A DNA stretch of 64,000 nt from Hyphomicrobiales bacterium. Its GTDB lineage: Bacteria; Pseudomonadota; Alphaproteobacteria; Rhodospirillales; JACKKN01. Under the pieces are notes generated by a model that was given only the letters and a program-made list of their open reading frames with translations, searched no databases and was not told the origin of the DNA. The translations under genes were made by a program, and so were the position numbers. Shown in pieces: positions 50,865 to 59,018 of the stretch. How positions within the stretch are numbered: the first letter of the stretch is position 1; every line of letters starts with the position of its first letter. The stretch is taken from positions 62,001-126,000 of the forward strand of contig JACKKN010000007.1 of NCBI GenBank assembly GCA_024236415.1, read 5' to 3'.

Positions 50865-51776
50865 TCACGCGTGCAGGCGGACCGGCAGGTCCGTCCGCTC
50901 GGCGATGTAGGCCCGCAGCAGGGCGATGAACTCCTCGATCAGCATCGAGCGGCGGCGCCGGAACGGGAAGCGCAGGGCGATGTCCGTCTCCACCTTGGGG
51001 CGGAACGGCTTCAGCACGATGGGCGCGCTGTGGAAGTCGTGGGCGCTGAACGGGTCGACGATGGACACCCCGATCCCCTTGGCCACGAAGGCGCAGGCGG
51101 AATAGGACATGGGGGTCTCGATCATCACGTTGCGCCGCACCCCGGCCTCTTCCATGGGGTGGTCGATGCGCTGCCGGGTGCGGTCCAGCGAGGTGAGCGA
51201 GATGAACGGCTCGTCTTCCAGGTCGCGGGGCTCGATCACGTCGCGGTCGGCCAGGCGGTGGTTGGGGGGGATGGCGCAGACCAGCTCGGCCCGGCACAGG
51301 AACTCGGTGTCCACACCCGGGTTGTCGATGGCGGCCATGGTGATCCCCATGTCCATCTGCCGGCCGGCGACGGCGTTGACCACCTCCAGCGAACTGCGCG
51401 AATGCAGGCTGACCAGCACGTTGGGCCGGTCGCGCAGGAACCGGGCCACCACCTCCTGCAGGAAGCCGAGCGTCAGGGCCGGCATGGCGCCGATGTTCAG
51501 GTGGCCCTGCTTGCGGTCGCGGATGTTCTCGGCGGCGCGGGCGATCAGGGCGGTGCTGACGAAGGCGCGCTCGACCTCGGTGAACAGCATCTCGCCCTCG
51601 GGGGTCGGCACCAGGCGGCCCTTGGCCCGGTCGAACAGGGAAAACCCGACATCGTGCTCCAGGGCCGCGATCAGCTTGCTGACGGCGGGCTGGGAGATGC
51701 GCATCATCTCGGCGGCCTGGCTGACGGTGCCGATCTCCATCACCGCCCGGAAGGCTTCCAGTTGGCGCAGGTTCAT
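50865..51776 (-). CDS. LysR-family regulator of the amine-catabolic operon
   Basis: A 303-residue LysR protein with helix-turn-helix in LRQLEAFRAVMEIGTVSQAA and ISQPAVSKLIAALEHD, and an effector domain from about residue 90. It is translationally coupled (ATGA) to the M28 peptidase gene upstream and ends convergent with the AstE-like gene. The nearest divergent target is the large transporter/dehydrogenase operon starting at 53176, whose control region contains a LysR-like palindrome. Confidence 0.9.
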   Translation of the reverse strand: MNLRQLEAFRAVMEIGTVSQAAEMMRISQPAVSKLIAALEHDVGFSLFDRAKGRLVPTPEGEMLFTEVERAFVSTALIARAAENIRDRKQGHLNIGAMPALTLGFLQEVVARFLRDRPNVLVSLHSRSSLEVVNAVAGRQMDMGITMAAIDNPGVDTEFLCRAELVCAIPPNHRLADRDVIEPRDLEDEPFISLTSLDRTRQRIDHPMEEAGVRRNVMIETPMSYSACAFVAKGIGVSIVDPFSAHDFHSAPIVLKPFRPKVETDIALRFPFRRRRSMLIEEFIALLRAYIAERTDLPVRLHA

Positions 51777-53023
51777 GGCGCGGCCCCGATCCGGAAATCC
51801 TCGTCCCCGGCGCAGGCCCGGGCGGCCACGGTGGCCACCAGGCGGGTCGCCCGCTCCAGGTCCGTCCGGTCGACCCGATCAACCGTGTCGCCGTCGGTCA
51901 GCACGAAGCGCAGCCCGGACTCCGGCCGCTCGAACCCGGCCACCAGGCGGAAGGCGGGGATGCCGGCCATGGCGTAGTTGTAGTGGTCCGAGTTGCGCAG
52001 CAGCGGCCGGTGGAAGTCCAACTCCAGCCCCAGGCCGGCGGCGGCCCCGGCCAGGAACGGCTCCAGGGCCGGGAAGCCACTGGTCATGGCCGCCAGGTGC
52101 GGGTCGCCGGCCACCGAGTCCAGGTTGATGTCCAGGGCCACGGCCCGGTGCGCGTCCGCCGGCTGGGTGGCCAGGTGGTGCGCCGACCCCATCAGCCCCC
52201 ATTCCTCCAGGGTGTAGAGGCAGACCCGCAGGCCGCGGCGCCAGCCGGCCACCTGGGGCGCCAGCAGGCGCGCCGCCTCCAGGGCCGCGGCCAGGCCGGT
52301 GGCGTTGTCCATGGCCGACTGGGCCAGGCGGTGGCCGTCGATGTGGGCGCTGATCACCACCCATTCCCGCGACCGGCCGGGCAGGTCCAGGAACAGGTTT
52401 TCGGTGCGGGCCGGCGCGGTGGCGGCCTCGACGGTCAGGCGGGCGCGGCCGGCGGCGGCGGCGCGGGCCGCGGCCTCGGGCGCCAGGCCCACGGCGGGTA
52501 CCCTGGCCGGGCCGCCGAAATTGGCGCCGCCGGTGACGGCGCGCCCGGGCTCGGGCCCGACCATGGCGAAGGCGGCGGCGCCCCGTTCCACGGCGGCGGC
52601 GAACTTGCGGCTGCGGTGGATGGTGCGGGTCGAGAACATGTACTCGTGGCGGGCCAGCACCAGGGCGCCGGGCACCCTGTCGGCGTTCGCCGCCGCCTCG
52701 TCGGGCCCGCCGCGACCCAGGTCCACCACAGCCAGGTCCAGGTCGCGTACCGGCGGCGACCCCACCAGGGGCTCGGCCGCTAGGCGGGTGCCGTCGGCCA
52801 GGTCCAGCCAGGCCGCGCCGCCGGTCCAGCCGTCGTAGTCCATGGGCAGGGTCGAGACCGTGCCGCCGTGGGCCCGGGCGACGGCGGCCAGGGCCGCCGC
52901 CAGGTGGTCCCGCGCCCAGTCCTCGGACGGGGTGCCGCACAGGCGGCCGCCGAACCCGCACAGGGCCCGGAAGTCGGCCCACAGGGCCGGCGTGCAGGTG
53001 AAGTCGGTGGCAATTTCCGTCAT
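51773..53023 (-). CDS. M28-family metallopeptidase
   Basis: A 416-residue M28 zinc aminopeptidase-like enzyme. The ligand set is visible: VISAHIDGHRLAQSAMDNAT (His, Asp), TLEEWGLMGS (Glu-Glu), ALDINLDSVAGDP (Asp) and RNSDHYNYAMAGIP (His). No signal peptide is present, so it is cytoplasmic, unlike many secreted M28 peptidases. It shares an operon with the LysR gene and is divergent from the permuted binding-protein operon, suggesting it cleaves an imported peptide or conjugate. Confidence 0.88.
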   Translation of the reverse strand: MTEIATDFTCTPALWADFRALCGFGGRLCGTPSEDWARDHLAAALAAVARAHGGTVSTLPMDYDGWTGGAAWLDLADGTRLAAEPLVGSPPVRDLDLAVVDLGRGGPDEAAANADRVPGALVLARHEYMFSTRTIHRSRKFAAAVERGAAAFAMVGPEPGRAVTGGANFGGPARVPAVGLAPEAAARAAAAGRARLTVEAATAPARTENLFLDLPGRSREWVVISAHIDGHRLAQSAMDNATGLAAALEAARLLAPQVAGWRRGLRVCLYTLEEWGLMGSAHHLATQPADAHRAVALDINLDSVAGDPHLAAMTSGFPALEPFLAGAAAGLGLELDFHRPLLRNSDHYNYAMAGIPAFRLVAGFERPESGLRFVLTDGDTVDRVDRTDLERATRLVATVAARACAGDEDFRIGAAP

Positions 53024-53056
53024 GCGTTCCTCCCGGATCCCGGCCGTGCGGCAACC

Positions 53057-53076
53057 ATAACATTACTTTTAGTTAT
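53057..53076. promoter_or_regulatory. LysR-type palindrome
   Basis: ATAAC-N10-GTTAT in an AT-rich divergent region. Its centre is about 67 bases before the predicted transcript start of the operon at 53176, the normal position of a LysR recognition site. Confidence 0.45.
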
Positions 53077-53097
53077 ACTCAGGCAAAAATAATGACT

Positions 53098-53127
53098 TTG
53101 ACGGAATATCATCGCCTGCCGTTTAAT
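53098..53127 (+). promoter_or_regulatory. Promoter of the permuted binding-protein operon
   Basis: TTGACG (53098-53103), 18 bases, TTTAAT (53122-53127), each matching 5 of 6 consensus bases. The inferred start at about 53134 gives a leader of about 42 bases before the ATG at 53176. Confidence 0.5.
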
Positions 53128-53175
53128 GCGCCAATGTGGGAGGCCGCGCGCCTTTGCCAAACGAGGGAGAGCAAG

Positions 53176-54819
53176 ATGTTCGACACGGGGATCAACCGAC
53201 GGAATTTTCTGAAGACCAGCACCGCCCTGGCCGGCGCCGCCGCCGTGGGCCTGCCGGGGGCGTCGCGGGCCGCCAATGCCGGTGCCAAGGTGGAGACGCC
53301 GAGCCTGATCACCTCCACCGCCAAGTTCGACCCGGTGCGGCCCGAGACCGCGCGCCTGATCGCCCAGGCGGCCAAGCAGATCGGCTTCGACATCGACGCC
53401 AACCCCATCGACTACAACCAGGGCATCCAGAAGGTCATCATGCAGCATGACTACGACATGTTCCTGGTGCGCCTGACCGGTTCCTCGGTGCGAATCGACC
53501 CCAACGTGTTCATCCACGACGTCCACAACAGCTCGAACTACAAGAAGGGCGGCTACAACTGGACCGGCTACAAGAATGCCAAGGTGGACGAGCTGTCGGC
53601 GGCCCAGCAGAGCGAGATGGACGTGGAGAAGCGCCGCGAGCTGGTCTACCAGGCCCAGGTGCTGATCGACGAGGACCAGGCCAACCACGTGGTGGTCAAC
53701 CCCGAGATGACCAACGCCTACCGCTCGGACCGCATCGACAACCTGGTGCCGCAGATGGGCGAGGGCATCGGCAGCTTCTGGACCGATATCGCCATGACGC
53801 CCAAGGGCGGTGACGGCTACGTGCGCACCGGCGCCACCGTGGCGCTGAAGAACCTGAACCCGGTTGCGGTGAAGGACGCCAACGAGTTCAAGGAACTGCG
53901 CATGATCTATGACCGCCTGTTCCGGATCGGCCCCGACGGCAAGCCGGCGCCCTGGGCGGCGAAGTCCTTCACCCTGGTGGACAACACCACCATCGACATC
54001 GTCATCCGCGACGGCATGAAGTGGCACGACGGCAAGCCGGTGACGGCCGAGGACGTGAAGTTCTCGTTCGACTACCAGAAGCAGTGGAAGGCGCCGTTCT
54101 TCGCCAAGTCCCTGGAAAAGATCGCGTCCATCGACGTGACCGGGGCCAACTCCCTGCGCTTCAAGCTGACCGACCCGTTCGCGCCGCTGCTGTCCAACCT
54201 GTTCGGCGCCCTGTTCCTGATCCCCAAGCACATCTGGCAGGACATCCCGGCCAAGGTGGACGTGGACGATCCCCTGAACTTCGCCAACGAGAAGCCCGTC
54301 GGCAGCGGCCCGTTCAAGTTCGACTACTGGGACCGCGGCAAGGAGTTCAAGGTCTCGGCCAACAAGGACCACTTCAACCCGCCCAAGTGCGCCGGCATCA
54401 TCCGCATCGTCTATGGCAGCCACGACGCCATGGCGGCGGCCATCGAGAAGGGCGAGTGCGACCGCACCCGCTACATCCTCAAGCCCAGCCTGATGGACGA
54501 CCTGAACAAGATCGAGGGCGTGGTCGGCAAGGGCTATCCCAGCCACGGCTTCTACTGCCTCAGCTACAACCTGATGAAGCCGCCGTTCGACAACGCCGTC
54601 ATCCGCAAGGCCATGAAGTACGTGATCCCCAAGGACCTGATCCGCGACGTGGTCCTGGGCGGCCATGCCGGCGCCGGCGGCTCGGTGATCGGCCCGGCCA
54701 ACGCCTTCTGGCACAACGCCGCCGTCAAGGCGCCGTCCCAGGACATCGCCATGGCCAAGAAGATCCTGTCCGACGCCGGCTTCACCTGGAAGGGCGGCAA
54801 GCTGCACTACCCGGGTTGA
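53176..54819 (+). CDS. Circularly permuted family-5 ABC substrate-binding protein, Tat-exported
   Basis: A 547-residue binding protein. The Tat signal NRRNFLKTSTALAG is at residues 7-20. The domain order is swapped. Residues about 42-210 (TARLIAQAAKQIGFDIDA, IMQHDYDMFLVRL, ELVYQAQVLIDEDQ) match what is normally the C-terminal lobe. Residues about 220-547 (MIYDRLFRIGPDG, KWHDGKPVTAEDVKFSFD, GSGPFKFDYW, NAVIRKAMKYVIPKDLI) match the normal N-terminal and central parts, and the chain stops at ILSDAGFTWKGG, where a normal protein would continue into the C-lobe. The ATG at 53176 follows GGGAGAG. It binds the solute for the following permeases. Confidence 0.88.
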   Translation: MFDTGINRRNFLKTSTALAGAAAVGLPGASRAANAGAKVETPSLITSTAKFDPVRPETARLIAQAAKQIGFDIDANPIDYNQGIQKVIMQHDYDMFLVRLTGSSVRIDPNVFIHDVHNSSNYKKGGYNWTGYKNAKVDELSAAQQSEMDVEKRRELVYQAQVLIDEDQANHVVVNPEMTNAYRSDRIDNLVPQMGEGIGSFWTDIAMTPKGGDGYVRTGATVALKNLNPVAVKDANEFKELRMIYDRLFRIGPDGKPAPWAAKSFTLVDNTTIDIVIRDGMKWHDGKPVTAEDVKFSFDYQKQWKAPFFAKSLEKIASIDVTGANSLRFKLTDPFAPLLSNLFGALFLIPKHIWQDIPAKVDVDDPLNFANEKPVGSGPFKFDYWDRGKEFKVSANKDHFNPPKCAGIIRIVYGSHDAMAAAIEKGECDRTRYILKPSLMDDLNKIEGVVGKGYPSHGFYCLSYNLMKPPFDNAVIRKAMKYVIPKDLIRDVVLGGHAGAGGSVIGPANAFWHNAAVKAPSQDIAMAKKILSDAGFTWKGGKLHYPG

Positions 54820-54845
54820 CGCCCGCATCAACTCCGCCTCGAATG

Positions 54846-54870
54846 GGGGGCGGCGGCCGACGCCGCCCCC
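54846..54870 (+). promoter_or_regulatory. Intercistronic stem-loop after a binding-protein gene
   Basis: GGGGGCGGCG (54846-54855) and CGCCGCCCCC (54861-54870) make a perfect 10-base stem with a five-base loop, 27 bases after the binding-protein stop. There is no U-tract. It probably favours higher binding-protein than permease expression. Confidence 0.65.
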
Positions 54871-54900
54871 GGACCGGATGACCCCAATAGGACGCCTTTG

Positions 54901-55884
54901 ATGCGGGAATACATCGCCCGACGGATCATCTATTCCCTGTTCACCCTGTTCGCGGTGGCCACGATCCTGTTCGTCATGTTCCGCATGATGCCGGGCGACC
55001 CCACCGCGCAGGTGATCAGCCCGGCCCTGGACGAGGCGTCGCAGCGGCGCCTGAAGGCTGCCTTCGGCCTGGACCAGCCCATGTGGGTCCAGTACTTCAT
55101 CTACCTCAAGAACCTGATCACCCTGGACTGGGGCCGCTCGTTCACCAGTTCGGAACGGGTGTTCGACATCCTCATGTACCGCCTGTGGAACACCCTGCTG
55201 CTGATGGTCGCGGGCATGTTCCTGACCCTGGCGGTGGGGGTGAACCTGGGCATGATCATGGGCTGGAAGCGCGGCGGCAAGCTGGACGTGGGCAGCACGG
55301 TGACGGCCATGGTGTTCCAGTCGGCGCCGCCCTTCATCACCGGCATCCTGCTGCTGATCGTGCTCAGCTACCGCCTCGACCTGTTGCCCACGGGGGGCAT
55401 GAGCAGCCCCGGCGTGCGGGTGACGGGGGTGATCGGATTCATCTTCACCCAGGACTTCCTGCACCACCTGGTCCTGCCCACCATCACGGTCACGGCCTAT
55501 TACCTGGCCACCCCCATGCTGATCATGCGCGACAGCATGCTCGAGGTCCTGGGCAGCGACTTCATCGAGTTCGCCAAGGCCAAGGGCCTGGCGCCGCGGG
55601 TGGTGATGGTGCGCCACGCGGCGCGCAACGCCCTGCTGGCGGTGGTCACGGTGTCGTCGATCCTGCTGGGCTTCGCCATCGGCGGCCAGGTCATCGTCGA
55701 GACCGTGTTCTCGTGGCCGGGCATGGGTCTGATGATGGTGGAATCCGCCTCGTCCCACGACTACCCGGTGGCCCAGGCGTCGTTCATGCTGCTGGCGGCC
55801 ATCGTCATCATCTCCAACCTGCTGGCGGACATCTCGTACTGCTACCTGGACCCGCGCATCAAGATCGGCGCCCAGGGGACCTGA
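54901..55884 (+). CDS. Peptide-type ABC transporter permease (DppB-like)
   Basis: A 327-residue permease. First helix IIYSLFTLFAVATILFVMF, then RMMPGDPTAQ, a periplasmic loop, and the core with contact loop DFIEFAKAKGLAPRVVMVRH. It ends YCYLDPRIKIGAQ. The ATG at 54901 directly follows an in-frame TTG; the ATG is preferred. The next gene is an enzyme, not the second permease, which is unusual. Confidence 0.92.
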   Translation: MREYIARRIIYSLFTLFAVATILFVMFRMMPGDPTAQVISPALDEASQRRLKAAFGLDQPMWVQYFIYLKNLITLDWGRSFTSSERVFDILMYRLWNTLLLMVAGMFLTLAVGVNLGMIMGWKRGGKLDVGSTVTAMVFQSAPPFITGILLLIVLSYRLDLLPTGGMSSPGVRVTGVIGFIFTQDFLHHLVLPTITVTAYYLATPMLIMRDSMLEVLGSDFIEFAKAKGLAPRVVMVRHAARNALLAVVTVSSILLGFAIGGQVIVETVFSWPGMGLMMVESASSHDYPVAQASFMLLAAIVIISNLLADISYCYLDPRIKIGAQGT

Positions 55885-55902
55885 GCCGGGGGAAACGGAA
55901 CC

Positions 55903-57054
55903 ATGCGTGTGCGCAGCCTCGACATCTTCCGCGTCTCGGTGCCCTTCGTGGTGCCCTACAAGCTGTCCAAGCTGTACGGCACCGTGACCCACAACCAGGC
56001 CGTGATCCTGCGGCTGGAGACGGACACCGGCGTGGTCGGCTGGGGCGAGGCCGATCCCCTGCCGCCGTTCACCGAGGAAACCTCGGAACAGGTGCGCGAC
56101 GCCCTGCACGGGTTCCTGGGCCCGGCCCTGATGGACCTGGACGACCTGTCGGTCAACGGCGCCCACTGGGCCATGGACGCGGTGATGGACGGCAACACCC
56201 TGGCCAAGGGCGCCGTGGACATGGCCGTGCACGACGCCGTCGCCCGGTCCCTGGGCGTGCCCGTGCACCTGCTGCTGGGCGGCGCCCTGCACGACGCCAT
56301 CCCGGTCATGTGGCCGCTGGGCAGCGGCACGGCCGAGGATGACGCCCAGGTGATCGAGCCGCGCCGGGCCCAGGGCTACCGCTCGTTCATGGTCAAGATG
56401 GGCAGCGCCCCGGTGGCCGACGAGGTGGCCCGGGTCGCGGCCCTGACCGAGCGTTACCCCGACATCGCCTTCATCGCCGACGCCAACCAGGGCTGGACCG
56501 AGGACGAGGCCATGGCCTTCGTCGACGGCGTGCGGCCCTATCCCCTGGTGCTGCTGGAACAGCCGGTGGCGCGCAGCGACGAGGCCGCCCTGGGCCGGGT
56601 CGCGGCGGCGGCGGACCTGCCCGTGTCGGCCGACGAGAGCGTCTTTACCCTGGCCGACGCGGCGCGCCTGGCGGCGGCCGGCACGGTCGACGTGTTCAGC
56701 GTCAAGGTGTCCAAGAACGGCGGCATCGCCCCGGGCCGGCGCATCGCCGACCTGGCCCTGGCCCACGGCATGGGCTGCCTCATGAACTCCATGCTCGAGC
56801 TGGGCATCAGCCAGGCCGCGTCCCTGCAGCTGGGCGCGACCCTTGGCAATCTGGTGGACTGCGGCCATGCCTACATGTCCACCCTGCGCCTGGCCGACGA
56901 CGTCACCGACTTCTCGGCCCTGGTGTCGGGCGGCGACGTGCGGGTGCCGGACACGTCGGGCCTGGGCGTGACGGTGGACGAGGCCAAGGTCCGGTCCCTG
57001 GCCATGGACCATGTGCGTCTGGCGGCCCCGGGCGCGGCGGAGAGCGCGGCATGA
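55903..57054 (+). CDS. Enolase-superfamily epimerase/cycloisomerase (MLE group)
   Basis: A 383-residue enzyme with an enolase-like capping domain (1-125) and TIM barrel. Metal ligands are D193 (DANQGW), E219 (LEQPV) and D244 (ADES), and the catalytic lysines are K165 (in FMVKMG) and K268 (in VKVSKNGG). In the usual KxK motif the first Lys is replaced by Met163, which may alter specificity. Two opposite lysines are the arrangement of amino-acid racemases/epimerases in the muconate-lactonising group. It lies between the two permease genes, so it probably inverts the stereocentre of the imported compound. Confidence 0.87.
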   Translation: MRVRSLDIFRVSVPFVVPYKLSKLYGTVTHNQAVILRLETDTGVVGWGEADPLPPFTEETSEQVRDALHGFLGPALMDLDDLSVNGAHWAMDAVMDGNTLAKGAVDMAVHDAVARSLGVPVHLLLGGALHDAIPVMWPLGSGTAEDDAQVIEPRRAQGYRSFMVKMGSAPVADEVARVAALTERYPDIAFIADANQGWTEDEAMAFVDGVRPYPLVLLEQPVARSDEAALGRVAAAADLPVSADESVFTLADAARLAAAGTVDVFSVKVSKNGGIAPGRRIADLALAHGMGCLMNSMLELGISQAASLQLGATLGNLVDCGHAYMSTLRLADDVTDFSALVSGGDVRVPDTSGLGVTVDEAKVRSLAMDHVRLAAPGAAESAA

Positions 57055-57980
57055 CCGTCGAACAGACCCACGCCGTGGCCGAGGCGGAAACGGGCATCGG
57101 CCGACTGTGGCGCGGCCTGCGCCACGTGGCCGCCAGCCAGTACCGCATCATCAATTCCAACGGCCTGGGCCGCATCGGCGCGGTGATCGTGCTGTTCTTC
57201 GCCGTGATCGCCATCCTGGCGCCCTTGATCGCGCCCCACGACCCGTGGGAGAGCCTGCGCGATTCCGCCGGTAAGATCGCCTCCATGCGGCCGCCGTCGC
57301 TCGATTTCCCCATGGGCACCACCTTCCTGGCCCGCGACATCCTGAGCCAGATGATCTGGGCCACCCAGACCACCATGCTGATCGGCCTGGTGTCGGGCCT
57401 GATCTCGATCCTGCTGGGGGCCAACATCGGCCTCTACGCGGGCTACTACGGCGGCAAGGTGGACGAGGTGCTGATGCGCTTCACCGACATCATCTACGGC
57501 ATGCCCTTCCTGCCCTTCATCATCGTGCTGATCGCGCTCTTTGGCCGCAGCAAGTGGTTCGTCATGCTGGCCATCGTGCTGATCGTCTGGCGCACCTCGG
57601 CGCGCGTGGTGCGGGCCCAGACCATGGCCCTGAAGCAGCGCCAGTTCGTCACCGCCGCCCGCGCCCGGGGCTGTGGCGACCTGCGCATCATCTACCGCCA
57701 CATCATGCCCAACATCGCGCCTCTGCTGTTGCTGTACACGGCCTTCAACATCGCCTGGTCGGTGATCGCCGAGGCCGGCGCCAGCTTCCTCGGCTTCGGC
57801 GACCCGGACCAGCTTTCCTGGGGCGGGATGCTGTACGAGATGTGGATCTCGGGCCAGTCGCGCACCGCCTGGTGGTGGTTCTCGGCGCCGTCCATCGCCA
57901 TCGTGCTGCTGGTCAGCGCCCTGGTTTTCGTCAGCCGCGCCTACGAGGAAGTGGCCAACCCGCGGCTGCGGCAGCGCTAG
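57051..57980 (+). CDS. Peptide-type ABC transporter permease (DppC-like)
   Basis: A 309-residue permease with a cytoplasmic N-terminus, first helix about 42-64, a loop with MGTTFLARDILSQMIWATQT and a core with contact loop QRQFVTAARARGCGDLRII. It ends YEEVANPRLRQR. The ATG overlaps the previous stop (ATGA). It partners the permease at 54901-55884. Confidence 0.92.
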   Translation: MTVEQTHAVAEAETGIGRLWRGLRHVAASQYRIINSNGLGRIGAVIVLFFAVIAILAPLIAPHDPWESLRDSAGKIASMRPPSLDFPMGTTFLARDILSQMIWATQTTMLIGLVSGLISILLGANIGLYAGYYGGKVDEVLMRFTDIIYGMPFLPFIIVLIALFGRSKWFVMLAIVLIVWRTSARVVRAQTMALKQRQFVTAARARGCGDLRIIYRHIMPNIAPLLLLYTAFNIAWSVIAEAGASFLGFGDPDQLSWGGMLYEMWISGQSRTAWWWFSAPSIAIVLLVSALVFVSRAYEEVANPRLRQR

Positions 57981-57998
57981 GGCGGGGGGAGCGGACGG

Positions 57999-59018
57999 AT
58001 GCTGCTGGAAATCGAGAACCTGAAGGTCCACTACCGGACCACCGCCGGGGTGGTGAAGGCGGTGGACGGCGTGTCGCTGACCATCGACGAGAACCAGGTC
58101 CAGGGCATCGCCGGCGAATCCGGCTGCGGCAAGACCACCCTGATCAAGAGCCTGCTGCGCCTGCTGCCGGCCACGGCCACGGTCACCGCCGACAAGCTGC
58201 TGTTCAAGGGGCGGGACCTGCTGGCCATGCCCGACCCCAAGTTCCGCCGCGACATCCTGTGGCAGGAGATCTCCCTGGTGCCGCAGAGCGCCATGAACTC
58301 GCTGGACCCCGTCTACAAGGTGGGCGACCAGGTGATCGAGGCGATCCAGGCCCACAGCAGCCAGTCGCGCAAGCAGGCGGCCGAGCGCACGGCGCACCTG
58401 TTCGACGTGGTCGGCCTGCAGCCCAACCTGATGAACAGCTACCCCCACGAGTTCAGCGGCGGCATGCGCCAGCGGGCCATGATCGCCATGTCCCTGGCCC
58501 TGGAGCCGTCCCTGATCATCATGGACGAGCCCACGACGGGCCTGGACGTGCTGGTGCAGGAGCGCATCATCCGCAAGCTGCTGGAGATCCGCGAGCAGGT
58601 GAAAAGCTCGATCCTGCTGATCACCCACGACATCTCGGTCATCGCCGAGATGAGCAACCGCATCGGCATCATGTACGCCGGCCGCATGATGGAGCTGGGC
58701 GAGTCGGTGGACCTGTTCGAGAACCCCTACCATCCCTATACCCTCGGCCTGAAGAACGCCTTCCCCAGCATCAAGGCCCTGGACAAGGAGCTGATTTCCA
58801 TTCCCGGCTCGCCGCCCAACCTGATCGGCGACCTTCCGGGCTGCACCTTCTGTGGCCGCTGCCCGTTCGCGGTGCCCCGCTGCGACAGCGAGCGGCCGGC
58901 CGACACCTGGATCAACGACCGGCACCGCGTCGCCTGCCACCGGCTGGACGACGTCGCCGACATCCGCGCCAAGGCGGGCGAGAAAGACACATGGCACTCC
59001 TCGAAGTCAGCGGCCTGA
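57999..59018 (+). CDS. Peptide-type ABC transporter ATPase (DppD/OppD-like)
   Basis: A 339-residue ATPase with Walker A GESGCGKTTLIKSLL, a Q-loop with SLVPQSAMNSLDPVYKVGDQ, signature FSGGMRQRAMIAMSL, Walker B LIIMDEPTTGLDVL and a C-terminal cysteine cluster (CTFCGRCPFAVPRC). It overlaps the next ATPase gene by 28 bases, the longest overlap in the operon. Confidence 0.92.
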   Translation: MLLEIENLKVHYRTTAGVVKAVDGVSLTIDENQVQGIAGESGCGKTTLIKSLLRLLPATATVTADKLLFKGRDLLAMPDPKFRRDILWQEISLVPQSAMNSLDPVYKVGDQVIEAIQAHSSQSRKQAAERTAHLFDVVGLQPNLMNSYPHEFSGGMRQRAMIAMSLALEPSLIIMDEPTTGLDVLVQERIIRKLLEIREQVKSSILLITHDISVIAEMSNRIGIMYAGRMMELGESVDLFENPYHPYTLGLKNAFPSIKALDKELISIPGSPPNLIGDLPGCTFCGRCPFAVPRCDSERPADTWINDRHRVACHRLDDVADIRAKAGEKDTWHSSKSAA

